A stretch of DNA of 64,000 nt from Rhizobiales bacterium YIM 77505 (GCA_000745135.1 JQNH01000001.1:310001-374000); one strand, 5' to 3'; numbered from the stretch's first letter, positions 45,158 through 56,394 are shown. The notes: generated by a model from the sequence alone, not told the origin. A program made the numbers and translations.

Positions 45158-46918
45158 ATGCCGGGCGAGGAAACGTCCCTGTCCGCCGCCGCGGCGCCGC
45201 CCTCGGGCCTTCTCCTGCGCAGCTGGCATTTCACGAAGGACCTGTTCCGGCTTCGGGCCGAAAAGAGCACGGCGCGGGTAGGGCTGGTGGCGCTCGCCTT
45301 CATCGGGCTGTTCGGAGCCATCAGCGCGCGTCTTGTCGTCCTCGCCCTGTCGCCCGACCCCGACTCCGACCTCAAGGCGGCGCGGCCCGCCATCGCCGCG
45401 GCGCGGCCCGACATCGTCGACCGCAACGGCGAGGTGCTGGCGACCGACGTGAAGGTGGTGTCGGTCTTCGCCGACCCGCGGCGCATCGTGGACAAGGACG
45501 AGGCGGTCGAGCTCCTCACCGCCGTCCTGCCCGACCTCGACGCCAAGGAGCTGCGCCACCGCCTCGGCCTCAAGCGCGGCTTCGTGTGGGTGAAGCGCGA
45601 GATCACGCCCAAGCAGCAGGCCGAGGTGCATCGCCTCGGCATCCCCGGGATCGGCTTCCTGCCGGAGAACAAGCGCGTCTACCCGAACGGGGTCGCCGCG
45701 GCGCATGTCCTCGGCTTCGCGAATATCGACAATGTCGGCATCGCCGGCATCGAGAAGTACATCGACGGCAAAGGCCTGCAGGACCTGAACGGCGCCGGAT
45801 TTGCCATCACTGCGGCGGACCTCAAGCCGGTGGAGCTGTCGCTGGACCTTCGCGTCCAGCACGCCCTGCGCGACGAGCTCGCCAAGGGCCTGGCGAAGTA
45901 CAAGGCCAAGGCCGCGGCGGGCGCCATCATGGACGTCAACACGGGCGAGATCATCGCGCTCGCGTCGCTGCCCGATTTCGACCCCAACAACCCGGTCGAC
46001 GCGCTGGAGAAGGACCGCATCAACCGGATCAATGTGGGCGTCTTCGAGATGGGCTCGACCTTCAAGGCGCTCACCCTCGCCATGGGGCTCGACTCCGGCA
46101 AGTTCACCATCAACTCCTTGCTCGATGCCCGCTCGGCCCTCCACTGGGGCAAGTTCCGGATCGGCGATTACCATGCCCAACGCCGGGTCCTGACCGTGCC
46201 CGAGGTGTTCGTCCATTCGTCCAACATCGGCACGGCGAAGATGGCGCTCGGCGTCGGCGTCGAAGGACACAAGGCCTTCCTGCGTAAGGCCGGCCAGCTC
46301 GAGCGCCTGGTCACGGAGCTGCCGGAGAACGCCGCGCCCATCCTCCCGCCCAAATGGGGCGAGCTCAACACCATCACCATCGCCTTCGGCCACGGCATCG
46401 CCGTGGCGCCCCTGCAAGCGCTGATGGCGGTGGGCGCCCTCGTCAATGGCGGCATCCTCATCAAGCCGACCTTCCTCAAGCGCAGCGAGGAGGAGGCGAA
46501 GGCCATCGGTACCCGCATCATCAAGCCCGAGACGAGCGAAGCCATGCGCTACGTCATGCGCCTCAACGCCGTGCGAGGGTCCGCCTCGCAGGCGAACATA
46601 GCGGGCTTCTTCGTGGGCGGGAAGACCGGCACGGCCGAAAAGGTCATCAACGGCCGCTACTCGAAGACCAAGAACCTCACCACCTTCACCGCCGTCTATC
46701 CCATGGACAAGCCGCGCTACGTCTTCCTCACCATCCTCGACGAGCCGCAGGCGGTGGAGGGCACGCACGGCTTCACCACCTCGGGCTGGAACGCGGCGCC
46801 GGTCACCGGCAATATCATCGAGCGCGTGGCCCCCATGCTCAGCGTCCCGCCGCGCTTCGAGGCGCCGGAGAAGCCGTTCCCGCTCATGGTCAAGCTCGGC
46901 GCGTGGGGCACGCGGTGA
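45158..46918 (+). CDS. ftsI: Septal peptidoglycan transpeptidase (PBP3)
   Basis: A 586-residue class B penicillin-binding protein: a cytoplasmic leader, one membrane helix (~47-68), a PBP dimer domain (~80-235) and a transpeptidase domain. The catalytic motifs are SxxK (S300-TF-K303), SSN ([11 protein letters not shown]) and KTG (489-491, [10 protein letters not shown]). It crosslinks septal peptidoglycan together with FtsW, whose gene lies 5.7 kb downstream. It is placed between ftsL and murE as in other alphaproteobacteria. Confidence 0.95.
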   Translation: MPGEETSLSAAAAPPSGLLLRSWHFTKDLFRLRAEKSTARVGLVALAFIGLFGAISARLVVLALSPDPDSDLKAARPAIAAARPDIVDRNGEVLATDVKVVSVFADPRRIVDKDEAVELLTAVLPDLDAKELRHRLGLKRGFVWVKREITPKQQAEVHRLGIPGIGFLPENKRVYPNGVAAAHVLGFANIDNVGIAGIEKYIDGKGLQDLNGAGFAITAADLKPVELSLDLRVQHALRDELAKGLAKYKAKAAAGAIMDVNTGEIIALASLPDFDPNNPVDALEKDRINRINVGVFEMGSTFKALTLAMGLDSGKFTINSLLDARSALHWGKFRIGDYHAQRRVLTVPEVFVHSSNIGTAKMALGVGVEGHKAFLRKAGQLERLVTELPENAAPILPPKWGELNTITIAFGHGIAVAPLQALMAVGALVNGGILIKPTFLKRSEEEAKAIGTRIIKPETSEAMRYVMRLNAVRGSASQANIAGFFVGGKTGTAEKVINGRYSKTKNLTTFTAVYPMDKPRYVFLTILDEPQAVEGTHGFTTSGWNAAPVTGNIIERVAPMLSVPPRFEAPEKPFPLMVKLGAWGTR

Positions 46919-46958
46919 GGGCTTCCGGGACGAGGGTGTCGGTGCTAGGCACCTGGCC

Positions 46959-48431
46959 GTGACGACCCTTGCCGACCTTTTTCCCGAAGCCGCGTCCGGC
47001 CCGGATCGGGCTCGCCCGGTCCTGGGCCTTGCCTTCGACAGCCGGCGCGTGCGGCCGGGCTTCGCCTTCGTGGCGATCCCGGGTACCAAGGCCGACGGCT
47101 TGAGCTTCGTGCCCCAGGCGGTCGCGGCAGGCGCCGTCGCCGTCGTGGCCGAGGCGGAGCGGCCGGCGACGCTCGACCCTGCGGTCGCCTATGTGCGGGT
47201 CCCGGATGTGCGCCGGGCGCTCGCCCTCGCCGCGGCGCGCCTTCATCCCCGTCAGCCGCCGGTCGCGGTGGCGGTGACGGGGACGAGCGGGAAGAGCTCG
47301 GTCGCCGACTTCACCCGCCAGATCTTCGCCGCGCTCGGCCGGCCCGCGGCGAGCCTCGGCACGCTCGGCGTCGTGACGAGCGCCGGTGCGGCCTACGGCT
47401 CGCTGACGACGCCCGATCCGATCGCCTTGCACGAGACGCTGGACCGGCTCGCCGCCGAGGGGATCACGCATCTGGCGATGGAGGCCTCCTCCCACGGCCT
47501 CGACCAGCGCCGCCTCGACGGGGTGCGGCTTGTGGCCGGCGCGTTCACCAATCTCGGCCGCGACCACCTCGACTATCATGCCAGCCTCGAGGCCTACCGG
47601 GACGCGAAGCTCCGGCTGTTCGAGGAGCTGCTGCCGCCGGGCGCGGCGGCGGTTGTCAACGCCGATGGCGCCATGGCCGAGCCCTTCATCGAGGCCGCGG
47701 CAGCCCGCGGCTTGCGACTCATGACCACAGGCCACGCCGGCGACACGCTCCGCCTCCTCCATGTCCACACGGAGGGCTTCACGCAGCGGCTTTCCCTGTG
47801 CCTGCGCCGCCCCGGCGCCGAGCGGATCGATTTCGAGGCGGTCTTTCCGCTCATCGGAACCTTCCAGGTCGAGAACGCGCTTCTCGCCGCCGGGCTCGTC
47901 ATCGCCACCGAGCCTGAGTTCGGCGTCGAGGCGATCCAGCGGGTCCTGCCGAACCTGAAGGGCGTGCCCGGGCGCATGGAGAAGGTCGGCGAAATCAACG
48001 ATGCGCTCTGCATCGTGGACTATGCGCATAAGCCCGATGCCCTCGCCCATGTCCTCGATGCGCTGCGCCCCTTCACGCGCGGACGCCTCCTGTGCGTCTT
48101 CGGCTGCGGCGGCGACCGCGACAAGGGCAAGCGGCCGATCATGGGGCGCATCGCCGTGGAGAAGGCGGACGTCGTCATCGTCACCGACGACAACCCCCGC
48201 AGCGAGGCGCCTGCCACCATCCGCGCCGAAATCCTGGCCGCGGCTCAAGGCGCCCGGGAGATCGGCGACCGGGCCGAGGCCATCCGCACCGCAGTCAGGG
48301 AGCTCAAGCCCGGCGACGTGCTGGTGGTCGCAGGCAAAGGCCATGAAACCGGCCAGATCGTTGGTGACCGGACCCTGCCGTTCTCCGACCATGACGTCGT
48401 CAGGGCGGCCATTGCGGAGTTGTCACGATGA
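46959..48431 (+). CDS. murE: UDP-N-acetylmuramoyl-L-alanyl-D-glutamate--2,6-diaminopimelate ligase
   Basis: A 490-residue Mur ligase adding meso-diaminopimelate to UDP-MurNAc-L-Ala-D-Glu. The ATP loop is TGTSGKSS; the middle domain has EASSHGLDQRRL and NLGRDHLDYH; the DAP-specificity motif DNPRSE is present and the Lys-ligase equivalent is absent. A GTG start at 46959 opens MTTLADLFPEA. Forty bases separate it from ftsI, and its stop overlaps murF. Confidence 0.95.
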   Translation: MTTLADLFPEAASGPDRARPVLGLAFDSRRVRPGFAFVAIPGTKADGLSFVPQAVAAGAVAVVAEAERPATLDPAVAYVRVPDVRRALALAAARLHPRQPPVAVAVTGTSGKSSVADFTRQIFAALGRPAASLGTLGVVTSAGAAYGSLTTPDPIALHETLDRLAAEGITHLAMEASSHGLDQRRLDGVRLVAGAFTNLGRDHLDYHASLEAYRDAKLRLFEELLPPGAAAVVNADGAMAEPFIEAAAARGLRLMTTGHAGDTLRLLHVHTEGFTQRLSLCLRRPGAERIDFEAVFPLIGTFQVENALLAAGLVIATEPEFGVEAIQRVLPNLKGVPGRMEKVGEINDALCIVDYAHKPDALAHVLDALRPFTRGRLLCVFGCGGDRDKGKRPIMGRIAVEKADVVIVTDDNPRSEAPATIRAEILAAAQGAREIGDRAEAIRTAVRELKPGDVLVVAGKGHETGQIVGDRTLPFSDHDVVRAAIAELSR

Positions 48432-49858
48432 CCATGCCCCTGTGGAACCCGGCGGAGATTCTCGCCGCCACCGGCGCGCGGCCGGTCGGCCAGCCCGGGC
48501 CCGCCACCGGCGTGTCCATCGATACGCGCACGCTCCTTCCCGGCGACCTGTTCTTCGCCATCAAAGGCGATGTTCACGACGGGCACGATTTCGTGCGCCA
48601 GGCGCTTGCGAAGGGAGCCGCCGCGGCGGTTGTCGCCGAGGACCGCCTGGGGGAGTTCGCAAAGGCCGGACCGCTGCTCGCCGTCCCCGACGTGCTCGAA
48701 GCCTTGCACCGGCTCGGCATCGCGGCGCGGCGGCGCTCGCAAGCGAAGGCGATCGCCGTCACCGGTTCGGTCGGCAAGACCGGCACCAAGGAGGCGCTGC
48801 GCCTCGCCCTTCAGCGCCTTGGCCGGACGCACGCCGCCGTCGCCTCCTACAACAATCACTGGGGGGTGCCGCTGACGCTCGCCCGTCTGCCCCAGGACGC
48901 CGCCTACGGCATCTTCGAGATCGGCATGAACCATCCGGGCGAGATCGAGCCGTTGACGAGGATGGTGCGCCCGCACGTGGCGATCATCACCACCGTCGAG
49001 CCGGTCCATATCGAGTTCTTCCGCTCGATCCTCGGCATCGCCGACGCCAAGGGCGAGATCTTCTACGGGCTCGAGCCCGGCGGGGTCGCGATCCTCAACC
49101 GCGACAATCCGTATTTCGAGCGCGTGAAGGCGCATGCGCTCGCCTCCGCGGCCGGGCGCATCCTCACCTTCGGCGAACATGAGGGCGCGGACGTGCGCGC
49201 CGAGCGCATCGTTCTCAGGCCCGACCTGTCCATCGTCGAGGCGCGCGTGCTCGGAGAGCCTCTCGTCTACCGGGTCGGGTCGCCCGGCCGCCATGTGGCG
49301 CTGAACTCGCTTTCCGTGCTCGCCGCGGTGAAGGCGGTGGGCGGAGACGTGGCGCTTGCGGCTCTGGCGCTTGGCGACGTGACGCCGCCCCCTGGCCGTG
49401 GGGAGCGCACCGTCTTGCAAGTGGCCGGCGGGACGTTCCTCCTCATCGACGAGGCGTTCAACGCCAATCCGGCTTCCATGCGGGCGGCTCTCGCCAATCT
49501 CGGCTTGACCGAGCCTGGGCCGCGGGGGCGGCGAATCGCCGTCCTCGGCGACATGCTGGAGCTCGGCGCCGATGGGCCGGCGCTCCATCGCGCGCTGGCC
49601 GAGGCGGTCGAAAACGCAGGGGCGGACCTGGTCTTCGCCGCCGGCCCGCTCATGGCGCACCTTATCGAGGCGCTTCCCCCGGAGCGGCGGGGCGGCTATG
49701 CGGAAACGGCCGCGGAGCTGGAGGAAACAGTCCTCCGAAGCGTCCGCGCCGGGGACGTGGTGATGGTGAAAGGGTCAAAGGGCATACTGGTGTCGCGGAT
49801 CGTCAAGGCGCTGAAGGAGCGTTACGGCGAGGCTGCGGGACGGGCGGCGAAGGCTTAA
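48428..49858 (+). CDS. murF: UDP-N-acetylmuramoyl-tripeptide--D-alanyl-D-alanine ligase
   Basis: A 476-residue Mur ligase that adds D-Ala-D-Ala, completing UDP-MurNAc-pentapeptide. Landmarks are DTRTLLPGDLFFAIKG near the N-terminus (MurF signature), the ATP loop TGSVGKTGTKE, ASYNNHWGVPLTLAR, EIGMNHPGEIEPL and NANPASMRAAL. It starts in the murE stop (ATGA) and precedes mraY by 3 bases. Ddl, which makes its dipeptide substrate, is encoded 7.7 kb downstream. Confidence 0.95.
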   Translation: MTMPLWNPAEILAATGARPVGQPGPATGVSIDTRTLLPGDLFFAIKGDVHDGHDFVRQALAKGAAAAVVAEDRLGEFAKAGPLLAVPDVLEALHRLGIAARRRSQAKAIAVTGSVGKTGTKEALRLALQRLGRTHAAVASYNNHWGVPLTLARLPQDAAYGIFEIGMNHPGEIEPLTRMVRPHVAIITTVEPVHIEFFRSILGIADAKGEIFYGLEPGGVAILNRDNPYFERVKAHALASAAGRILTFGEHEGADVRAERIVLRPDLSIVEARVLGEPLVYRVGSPGRHVALNSLSVLAAVKAVGGDVALAALALGDVTPPPGRGERTVLQVAGGTFLLIDEAFNANPASMRAALANLGLTEPGPRGRRIAVLGDMLELGADGPALHRALAEAVENAGADLVFAAGPLMAHLIEALPPERRGGYAETAAELEETVLRSVRAGDVVMVKGSKGILVSRIVKALKERYGEAAGRAAKA

Positions 49859-49861
49859 GGG

Positions 49862-50947
49862 ATGCTGACCTACCTCGCCGAGTTCAGCGGCGTATTGAGT
49901 CCGCTGAACGTCTTCCGCTACATCACCTTTCGCACCGGTGGCGCCACGGCGACGGCGCTGTTGTTTGTGTTCTGGTTCGGGCCGGCCATCATCTCGGCGC
50001 TGCGCCTCAAGCAGGGCAAGGGCCAGCCGATCCGCGAGGACGGGCCGCAGTCGCACCTTCTCACCAAGCGCGGCACGCCCACCATGGGCGGGCTGATGAT
50101 CCTGGCCGGAACCCTCGTCTCGATCCTGCTCTGGGCGAACCCGCGCAACCTTTATGTCTGGGTCGTGGTGTTCGTGACCCTCGGCTTCGGCGCGATCGGC
50201 TTCTATGACGATTATCTCAAGGTCACGAAGCAGTCCCACAAGGGCTTTTCGGGCAAGGCCCGGCTTCTCATCGAGGCCGTGATCGCCGCCACCGCCTGCA
50301 TCATGATCGCGCAGATCGCGACGCCAGGGCTGTCGAACAAACTCGCGCTGCCCTTCGCCAAGGAGCTCCTCTTCGACCTCGGCTGGTTCTACGTCCTGTT
50401 CGGCACCTTCGTGATCGTGGGCGCCGGCAACGCCGTGAACATCACCGACGGGCTCGACGGGCTTGCCATCGGGCCGGTGATGATCGTAGCGGCCACCTTC
50501 GGCTTCATCGCCTATCTTTCCGGCAACGCCATCTACTCCAACTACCTCCAGATTCATTTCGTCCCGGGCGCCGGCGAACTGGCGGTGGTCTGCGGCGCCT
50601 TGATCGGCGCGGGCCTGGGCTTCCTCTGGTTCAATGCGCCGCCCGCCCAGATCTTCATGGGAGACACCGGCTCGCTGGCGCTCGGCGGGCTTCTCGCCAC
50701 CGTGGCGGTGGCGACCAAGCACGAGCTGGTGCTGGCCATCGCCGGCGGGCTCTTCGTGCTCGAGATCATGTCGGTCATCATCCAGGTTGCCTCCTTCAAA
50801 TTGACCGGCAAGCGCGTCTTCCGCATGGCTCCGCTCCATCACCATTTCGAGCAGAAGGGCTGGAAGGAACCGCAGATCGTCATGCGCTTCTGGATCATCT
50901 CCGTCGTGCTCGCGCTCGTGGCGCTGGCCACGCTGAAGCTGAGGTGA
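49862..50947 (+). CDS. mraY: Phospho-N-acetylmuramoyl-pentapeptide-transferase
   Basis: A 361-residue polytopic membrane enzyme (about ten helices) that makes lipid I from UDP-MurNAc-pentapeptide and undecaprenyl phosphate. Key motifs are [11 protein letters not shown], the catalytic aspartates in [34 protein letters not shown] and the MraY-specific MAPLHHHFE. Length and ends match the family exactly. Confidence 0.96.
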   Translation: MLTYLAEFSGVLSPLNVFRYITFRTGGATATALLFVFWFGPAIISALRLKQGKGQPIREDGPQSHLLTKRGTPTMGGLMILAGTLVSILLWANPRNLYVWVVVFVTLGFGAIGFYDDYLKVTKQSHKGFSGKARLLIEAVIAATACIMIAQIATPGLSNKLALPFAKELLFDLGWFYVLFGTFVIVGAGNAVNITDGLDGLAIGPVMIVAATFGFIAYLSGNAIYSNYLQIHFVPGAGELAVVCGALIGAGLGFLWFNAPPAQIFMGDTGSLALGGLLATVAVATKHELVLAIAGGLFVLEIMSVIIQVASFKLTGKRVFRMAPLHHHFEQKGWKEPQIVMRFWIISVVLALVALATLKLR

Positions 50948-51043
50948 GGGATGGCGCTACGACTCGCCGCGGCGCGCCCCGGCATCCTCTCGCTCCAGGG
51001 CGCGTCCTCTTCTCCATCGCCGGCGCTCCAGGCCGGGCGAGGC

Positions 51044-51078
51044 CCCTCTCCAACTCTCGCCCTGCGGGGAAGAGAGGG
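51044..51078. repeat. Palindromic element in the mraY-murD gap
   Basis: CCCTCTC (51044-51050) pairs with GAGAGGG (51072-51078), with a second CGCCCTGCGGGG-type pairing inside. It belongs to the CTCTCCCCG palindrome family of this genome. It fills most of the 140-base gap together with neighbouring C/G-rich sequence, and no gene is seen there. Confidence 0.55.
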
Positions 51079-51087
51079 TTTCGTTCC

Positions 51088-52500
51088 ATGACTCCCGCCA
51101 CCACCTTTGCCGGCCGGGAGGTCGCGCTTTTCGGGCTCGGCGGCTCGGGGCTTGCGACGGCGCTCGCCTTGAAGGCCGGCGGGGCCACGGTCGTCGCCTG
51201 CGACGACAATCCCGCCCGCATGCAGGAGGCGGAGAAGCAGGGCATCGCCACCAGGGATTTGAAGGCTGCGGATTGGTCGCGCTTTGCGGCGCTCGTCCTC
51301 TCTCCCGGCGTGCCCCTCACCCATCCCGAGCCCCACTGGTCGGTGCGGCTTGCGCAAGGCGCGGGGGTCGAGATCATCGGCGACGTGGAGCTGTTCTGCC
51401 GCGAACGCGAGAGGCTGAGCCCCCAGGCGCCGTTCATCGCCATCACCGGCACCAACGGCAAGTCGACGACGACGGCGCTTGTCGCGCACATCCTGCGCCA
51501 GGCAGGCCGCGATGTGCAGCTCGGCGGCAATATCGGCACGGCCATCCTGTCGCTTGCCCCGCCCGCCGAGGACCGGTTTCACGTCATCGAAATGTCGTCC
51601 TTTCAGATCGACCTCACGCCGTCGCTGAGGCCTTCCGTCGGGGCCCTCATCAATCTCTCGCCCGACCATCTCGACCGGCACGGGACGATGGAGAACTATG
51701 CCGCCATCAAGGAGCGGCTGGTCGCCAACGCGGCCTTCGCGCTGATCGGCGTCGACGACCCCTTCAGCGCGGCGATCTACGAGCGCGAGGCAAGACGCCA
51801 CCGGGGCGGAGGGGGCGTCTACCCGGTCTCGATCGAGCGCTTTCTCGACTTCGGCATCTCGCTCGAAGGTGACATGATCGTCGCCCGCACCTATCCCGGC
51901 GAGAAGCGGGTGCTCGCCAACCTTGCCGGGATTTCGACCCTGCGCGGCCGCCACAATGCGCAGAACGCGTGCTTTGCGGCTGCCGTCGCCGATCTCTACG
52001 AGCTCGCCTATGATGATGAGGCGGTGATCCAGCGGGGGCTGTCCACCTTCCCCGGCCTCCCGCACCGCATGGAGGCGGTCGGCCGCCTCGGCAACATTCT
52101 CTTCGTCAACGACTCGAAGGCGACCAACGCCGATTCGACCGAAAAGGCGCTGGCCTCTTTCGATCGCATTCTCTGGATCGTCGGCGGCAAGCCGAAGGAA
52201 GGGGGGATCGAATCCTTGCGTCCCTACTTCCCCAGGATCGACAAGGCCTACCTCATCGGTGAGGCAAGCGAAGCCTTCGCCGGCACGCTCGAGGGCGAGG
52301 TGCCTTATCTGCGCTGCGGGACACTCGAGCGCGCCCTCGCCGCGGCGGCCGAGGATGCCCGCGCCTCCACCGCCCCTGAGCCCGTGGTGCTGCTCTCGCC
52401 GGCCTGCGCTTCCTACGACCAGTTCAAGAACTTCGAGGAGCGCGGCGACCGCTTCCGCACCCTTGTCCAGGGGCTGCCGGGCATCGAGGCGAAGGGCTGA
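51088..52500 (+). CDS. murD: UDP-N-acetylmuramoyl-L-alanine--D-glutamate ligase
   Basis: A 470-residue Mur ligase adding D-glutamate. It shows the Rossmann loop [23 protein letters not shown] (ATP loop), [20 protein letters not shown] and [11 protein letters not shown] (MurD-specific). The ATG at 51088 opens [12 protein letters not shown]; an open frame back to 50944 runs through a palindromic repeat and is not used. Thus translation here is not coupled to mraY, unlike most of the cluster. Confidence 0.95.
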   Translation: MTPATTFAGREVALFGLGGSGLATALALKAGGATVVACDDNPARMQEAEKQGIATRDLKAADWSRFAALVLSPGVPLTHPEPHWSVRLAQGAGVEIIGDVELFCRERERLSPQAPFIAITGTNGKSTTTALVAHILRQAGRDVQLGGNIGTAILSLAPPAEDRFHVIEMSSFQIDLTPSLRPSVGALINLSPDHLDRHGTMENYAAIKERLVANAAFALIGVDDPFSAAIYEREARRHRGGGGVYPVSIERFLDFGISLEGDMIVARTYPGEKRVLANLAGISTLRGRHNAQNACFAAAVADLYELAYDDEAVIQRGLSTFPGLPHRMEAVGRLGNILFVNDSKATNADSTEKALASFDRILWIVGGKPKEGGIESLRPYFPRIDKAYLIGEASEAFAGTLEGEVPYLRCGTLERALAAAAEDARASTAPEPVVLLSPACASYDQFKNFEERGDRFRTLVQGLPGIEAKG

Positions 52501-52576
52501 TCCTGCCTCTTCCCGTTGGCGAAGCGGGAAGTCATCGCGGTAAACGGCCTGTCAACGCTGTTTTGCGAATCATCTC

Positions 52577-52602
52577 CTCCTCTCCCGGGCGCGAGAGCAG
52601 GA
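52577..52602. repeat. Palindromic element in the murD-ftsW gap
   Basis: CTCCT..CTC and GAG..AGGAG arms flank CCCGGGCGCG. The CTCTCCCGGGCGCG core is shared with the uvrB-tail repeat at 39305-39398. It is an imperfect member of the dispersed palindrome family and occupies part of the 118-base gap. Confidence 0.45.
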
Positions 52603-52618
52603 GTGGAGGCCGCAACGC

Positions 52619-53797
52619 ATGATGTCCCGCGCGGAACGCACGATCGTCGGCGACTGGTGGTGGACGGTGGACCGCGCCACGCTGATCGCGCTCGCCATCC
52701 TCATGGTGTCGGGCCTCGTCCTCCTGATGGCGGGAGGGCCGCCGGTGGCGGAGCGCCTGGGGCTGCCGACCTTCCATTTCGTCGGCCGGCAGGTCGTTTA
52801 TCTTGCTCCCGCCGTCCTCCTGATGGTCGCGGTCTCCTTCCTCTCCCTCCGGCAGGTGCGGCGCCTGGCGCTCGTTCTCTACCTGATCGGCATGGCGCTC
52901 GTCGTCGGCGCCATCAACTTCGGACCCGAGATCAAGGGCGCCCACCGGTGGATCTTCATCGCGGGGGTCGGGCTGCAGCCGTCCGAGTTCGTCAAGCCTG
53001 CCTTCGTGGTCATTGCCGCCTGGGCCTTCGCGGAAGGGGCGCGGCGCAAGGACATGCCTGGCGCGTTCATCGCCATGCTGCTCTTGCCGGCCACCATCGT
53101 GCCGCTCATCCTGCAGCCCGACTTCGGGCAGACCATGCTCGTCACCATCATCTGGTGCGGCCTGTTCTTCGTCGCCGGCCTGCACTGGTTCTGGGTGCTG
53201 GGACTGGGGGCAGGGGGCGCGGCCGGGATCGTCGCCGCCTATCAGTTCCTGCCCCATGTGCGCGACCGGATCGAGCGCTTCCTGCACAAGATGGCCGGCG
53301 ACGACGCGGCCAAGATCGGCGATGCAGCGCGGGTCGTCGACAACTATCAGACCGAGACCGCCATGGAGGGTTTCGTCCGCGGCGGCTGGTTCGGGGTCGG
53401 CCCCGGCGAGGGGATCGCCAAGCGCCGCCTGCCCGACGCGCACACGGACTTCATCTTCGCCGTCACGGGCGAGGAGTTCGGTATCATCGCCTGCCTCCTC
53501 GTTCTCGCCATCTTCGCGTTCATCGTGCTGCGGGGGCTTGCGCTCGCGCGCCGCAACGAGGACGGCTTCAGCCGGCTTGCTGCCACGGGCCTCCTGATGA
53601 TGTTCGGCTTGCAGGCGGTCATCAACATGGCGGTCAATGTCCACCTCATGCCGGCCAAGGGCATGACGCTGCCCTTCATCTCCTATGGCGGCTCCTCGCT
53701 CATCTCGCTTGCGCTCGGGATGGGCTTCCTGATCGCCCTGACCCGGCGGCGGCCGCGGGCCGAGATGCTCGACCAGTTCGCGACCGACCGCCCATGA
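52619..53797 (+). CDS. ftsW: Septal peptidoglycan glycosyltransferase FtsW
   Basis: A 392-residue SEDS protein with about ten membrane helices. It polymerises lipid II at the septum with FtsI. Family motifs include GPEIKGAHRWI, LQPSEFVKPA (SEDS signature), the large periplasmic loop between helices 7 and 8 (~215-270, with FGVGPGEGIAKRRLPDAHTDFIFA), and MTLPFISYGGSSLIS. The ATG at 52619 begins MMSRAERTIVGDWWWTVDR. It overlaps murG by four bases. Confidence 0.95.
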   Translation: MMSRAERTIVGDWWWTVDRATLIALAILMVSGLVLLMAGGPPVAERLGLPTFHFVGRQVVYLAPAVLLMVAVSFLSLRQVRRLALVLYLIGMALVVGAINFGPEIKGAHRWIFIAGVGLQPSEFVKPAFVVIAAWAFAEGARRKDMPGAFIAMLLLPATIVPLILQPDFGQTMLVTIIWCGLFFVAGLHWFWVLGLGAGGAAGIVAAYQFLPHVRDRIERFLHKMAGDDAAKIGDAARVVDNYQTETAMEGFVRGGWFGVGPGEGIAKRRLPDAHTDFIFAVTGEEFGIIACLLVLAIFAFIVLRGLALARRNEDGFSRLAATGLLMMFGLQAVINMAVNVHLMPAKGMTLPFISYGGSSLISLALGMGFLIALTRRRPRAEMLDQFATDRP

Positions 53798-54909
53798 CGG
53801 GGCCGTTGATCCTCCTCTCGGCCGGCGGCACCGGCGGACATCTCTTCCCGGCGGAGGCGCTCGGCGGCGCGTTAAGGCGCGCCGGCGCCCGGGTGGCGCT
53901 CGCCACGGACCAGCGGGTCGGGGCGCTTGCCGCGGACTTTCCGGCCGACGAGGCAGTGACCATCGCCTCCGCCACACCCTCGGGCCGCGCCCCGGTGCAG
54001 ATGGCGAAGGCGGGCCTGACCCTTGGGCTTGGCGTTCTCCAGGCCCTCGCGGTGATCCGCAAGCTGCGGCCCGCGGTCGTGGTGGGCTTCGGGGGCTATC
54101 CGACCGTGCCGCCGGTGCTCGCCGCCGCGATCCTTGGCGTGCCGACCCTCATCCACGAGCAGAACGGGGTCATGGGCCGCGCGAACCGGTTGCTCGCCCG
54201 CTACGTGGCGGCGATCGCCACCGGCTTCCGAGAGGTGAAAGGCATCCCCGCCAGCGTCAAAGCCTCCGTGACCCACACCGGCAATCCCATCCGTCCCGCG
54301 GTGCTGGCCGCCGCCGAGGCGCCCTACCCGCCGCTCGATCCCGGCGGGAGGCTCGGCCTCCTCGTCTTCGGCGGCAGCCAGGGGGCGAGGGTGATGAGCG
54401 ACATCGTCCCGCCCGCGATCGAGCGGCTGCCCGCCGATCTGGCGGCGCGTCTGTCGATCGTGCAGCAGGCAAGGCCGGAGGATGTGGCGCGGGTGCGGGC
54501 CGCATATGAAGGGCGCGTCGCCTCCTTCGCAGTGGAGCCCTTCTTCAAGGACCTGCCGCGGCGAATGGCGGAGGCCCATCTCGTCGTTTCGCGCTCGGGC
54601 GCCTCCACCGTGGCGGAACTTGCCGTCATCGGCCGCCCTGCGATCCTGGTGCCGCTGCCCGGCGCCCTCGACCAGGACCAGGCCGCCAACGCGGCGATGC
54701 TGGCCTCGATCGGTGCCGCGACCGTCATCCCGCAAGCGGATTTCACGCCCGAGCGCCTCGCCGAGGAGATCGCGTCCCGCCTCAAGGAACCGCAACGCTT
54801 GACCGAGGCGGCGAAAGCGGCGAAGAGCGCCGGCATTCCGGACGCCGCCGAACGGCTCTCCACCCTGGTCCTCCACCTCGCCACGCCGCCATCCCAGGCG
54901 GAGCGATAG
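53794..54909 (+). CDS. murG: Undecaprenyldiphospho-muramoylpentapeptide beta-N-acetylglucosaminyltransferase
   Basis: A 371-residue GT28 enzyme that adds GlcNAc to lipid I to form lipid II. The N-terminal loop is SAGGTGGHLFPAEAL; other landmarks are VGFGGYPTVPPVLAA, IHEQNGVMGRANRL, VFGGSQGARVMSD and the UDP-GlcNAc pocket VSRSGASTVAEL..PLPGALDQDQAANA. The start overlaps the ftsW stop. Confidence 0.96.
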   Translation: MTGPLILLSAGGTGGHLFPAEALGGALRRAGARVALATDQRVGALAADFPADEAVTIASATPSGRAPVQMAKAGLTLGLGVLQALAVIRKLRPAVVVGFGGYPTVPPVLAAAILGVPTLIHEQNGVMGRANRLLARYVAAIATGFREVKGIPASVKASVTHTGNPIRPAVLAAAEAPYPPLDPGGRLGLLVFGGSQGARVMSDIVPPAIERLPADLAARLSIVQQARPEDVARVRAAYEGRVASFAVEPFFKDLPRRMAEAHLVVSRSGASTVAELAVIGRPAILVPLPGALDQDQAANAAMLASIGAATVIPQADFTPERLAEEIASRLKEPQRLTEAAKAAKSAGIPDAAERLSTLVLHLATPPSQAER

Positions 54910-54978
54910 GGTGCGGCCTCGTCGGGCCGTCCCGGAACGACCGGTTCTCTGATCTTGGAGTCTTTCCGGGAGGCCTTC

Positions 54979-56394
54979 ATGAAACTGCCGCCCAAGCTCG
55001 GCCCCATCCACTTCATCGGCATCGGCGGCATCGGCATGTCCGGCATTGCCGAGGTGATGCATAATCTCGGCTATACCGTGCAGGGCTCGGACGCGGCCGA
55101 CAACTACAACGTCAAGCGCCTGGCGGAGAAGGGGATCAAGACCTTCGTCGGCCACCGGGCGGAGAATGTGGACGGAGCCGAGATCGTCGTCGTCTCCACC
55201 GCCATCAAGCGCGACAATCCGGAGCTCGTCACCGCCCGCGAGCGCCGCCTGCCGGTGGTGCGCCGCGCCGAGATGCTGGCCGAGCTCATGCGCTTCAAGA
55301 GCTGCGTCGCCGTGGCCGGCACCCACGGCAAGACCACGACGACCTCGCTCGTCGCGACGCTCCTCGACGCCGGCGGGCTCGACCCCACCGTCATCAACGG
55401 CGGCATCATCAACGCCTATGGCACCAACGCCCGCATGGGCGAGGGCGACTGGATGGTGGTCGAGGCGGACGAGTCCGACGGCACCTTCCTCAAGCTGCCA
55501 GCCGACGTGGCCGTGGTCACGAACATCGACCCGGAGCATCTCGACCATTTCGGCTCGTTCGACGCCATCAAGGACGCCTTCCGCGCCTTCATCGACAACA
55601 TCCCCTTCTATGGCTTCGCGGTGATGTGCACGGACCATCCGACCGTGCAGGAGCTCGTCGGCCGCATCGAGGACCGGCGCATCATCACCTATGGCGAGAA
55701 TCCGCAGGCGGACGTGCGCCTCCTCGATGTCGAGCAGGGCGGGGGACGCTCGCGCTTTCGCGTCTTGATCCGCGACCGCAGGCCCGGCTTTCGCGCCGAG
55801 ATCGAGGACCTCGTGCTGCCCATGCCGGGCAAGCACAATGCCTTGAACGCCACCGCCGCGATTGCCGTCGCACATGAGCTCGGCGTCGCCCCCGACGCGA
55901 TCCGCCGCGCGCTCGCCGGGTTCGGCGGCGTCAAGCGGCGCTTCACCCGCACCGGCGAATGGAACGGCGTCACCATCTTCGACGATTACGGCCACCATCC
56001 GGTCGAGATCGCGGCGGTGCTGAAGGCGGCCCGGGCCTCCACGGAAGGTCAGGTGATCGCCGTGGTGCAGCCCCACCGCTACACCCGCCTGTCCTCCCTC
56101 TTCGAGCAGTTCTGCACCTGCTTCAACGACGCCGACGCGGTGATCGTGGCCCCCGTGTACCCCGCCGGCGAGCAGCCTATTCCCGGCGCCGATCGCGACA
56201 GCCTCGTCGCGGGCTTGAAGGCGCGCGGCCACCGGCACGCGGTGGGGCTGGAGAAGTCCGAGGATCTTGCCGGCCTGATCAAGGGGCTGGCCAAGCCGGG
56301 CGACTATGTCATCTGCCTCGGCGCCGGCAACATCACCCAATGGGCCTACGCGCTGCCCGGCGAGCTTCAGGCGCTCGGGGAGAGGGCCGCGTGA
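54979..56394 (+). CDS. murC: UDP-N-acetylmuramate--L-alanine ligase
   Basis: A 471-residue Mur ligase adding L-alanine to UDP-MurNAc. Landmarks are [20 protein letters not shown] (Rossmann loop), [12 protein letters not shown] (ATP loop), [23 protein letters not shown], and [10 protein letters not shown] plus QPHRYTR (MurC-specific). The ATG at 54979 is preceded by GGGAGG, which decides the start over an in-frame TTG at 54955. The stop overlaps the murB GTG. Confidence 0.96.
   Translation: MKLPPKLGPIHFIGIGGIGMSGIAEVMHNLGYTVQGSDAADNYNVKRLAEKGIKTFVGHRAENVDGAEIVVVSTAIKRDNPELVTARERRLPVVRRAEMLAELMRFKSCVAVAGTHGKTTTTSLVATLLDAGGLDPTVINGGIINAYGTNARMGEGDWMVVEADESDGTFLKLPADVAVVTNIDPEHLDHFGSFDAIKDAFRAFIDNIPFYGFAVMCTDHPTVQELVGRIEDRRIITYGENPQADVRLLDVEQGGGRSRFRVLIRDRRPGFRAEIEDLVLPMPGKHNALNATAAIAVAHELGVAPDAIRRALAGFGGVKRRFTRTGEWNGVTIFDDYGHHPVEIAAVLKAARASTEGQVIAVVQPHRYTRLSSLFEQFCTCFNDADAVIVAPVYPAGEQPIPGADRDSLVAGLKARGHRHAVGLEKSEDLAGLIKGLAKPGDYVICLGAGNITQWAYALPGELQALGERAA

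Noticed and set aside
44219-47089. ~956-codon open frame antisense to rsmH-ftsL-ftsI
   Set aside because: It is a composition artefact running across three well-identified genes, and it has no family similarity.
53872-56340. ~822-codon open frame antisense to murG-murC
   Set aside because: It is a shadow frame opposite conserved Mur enzymes.
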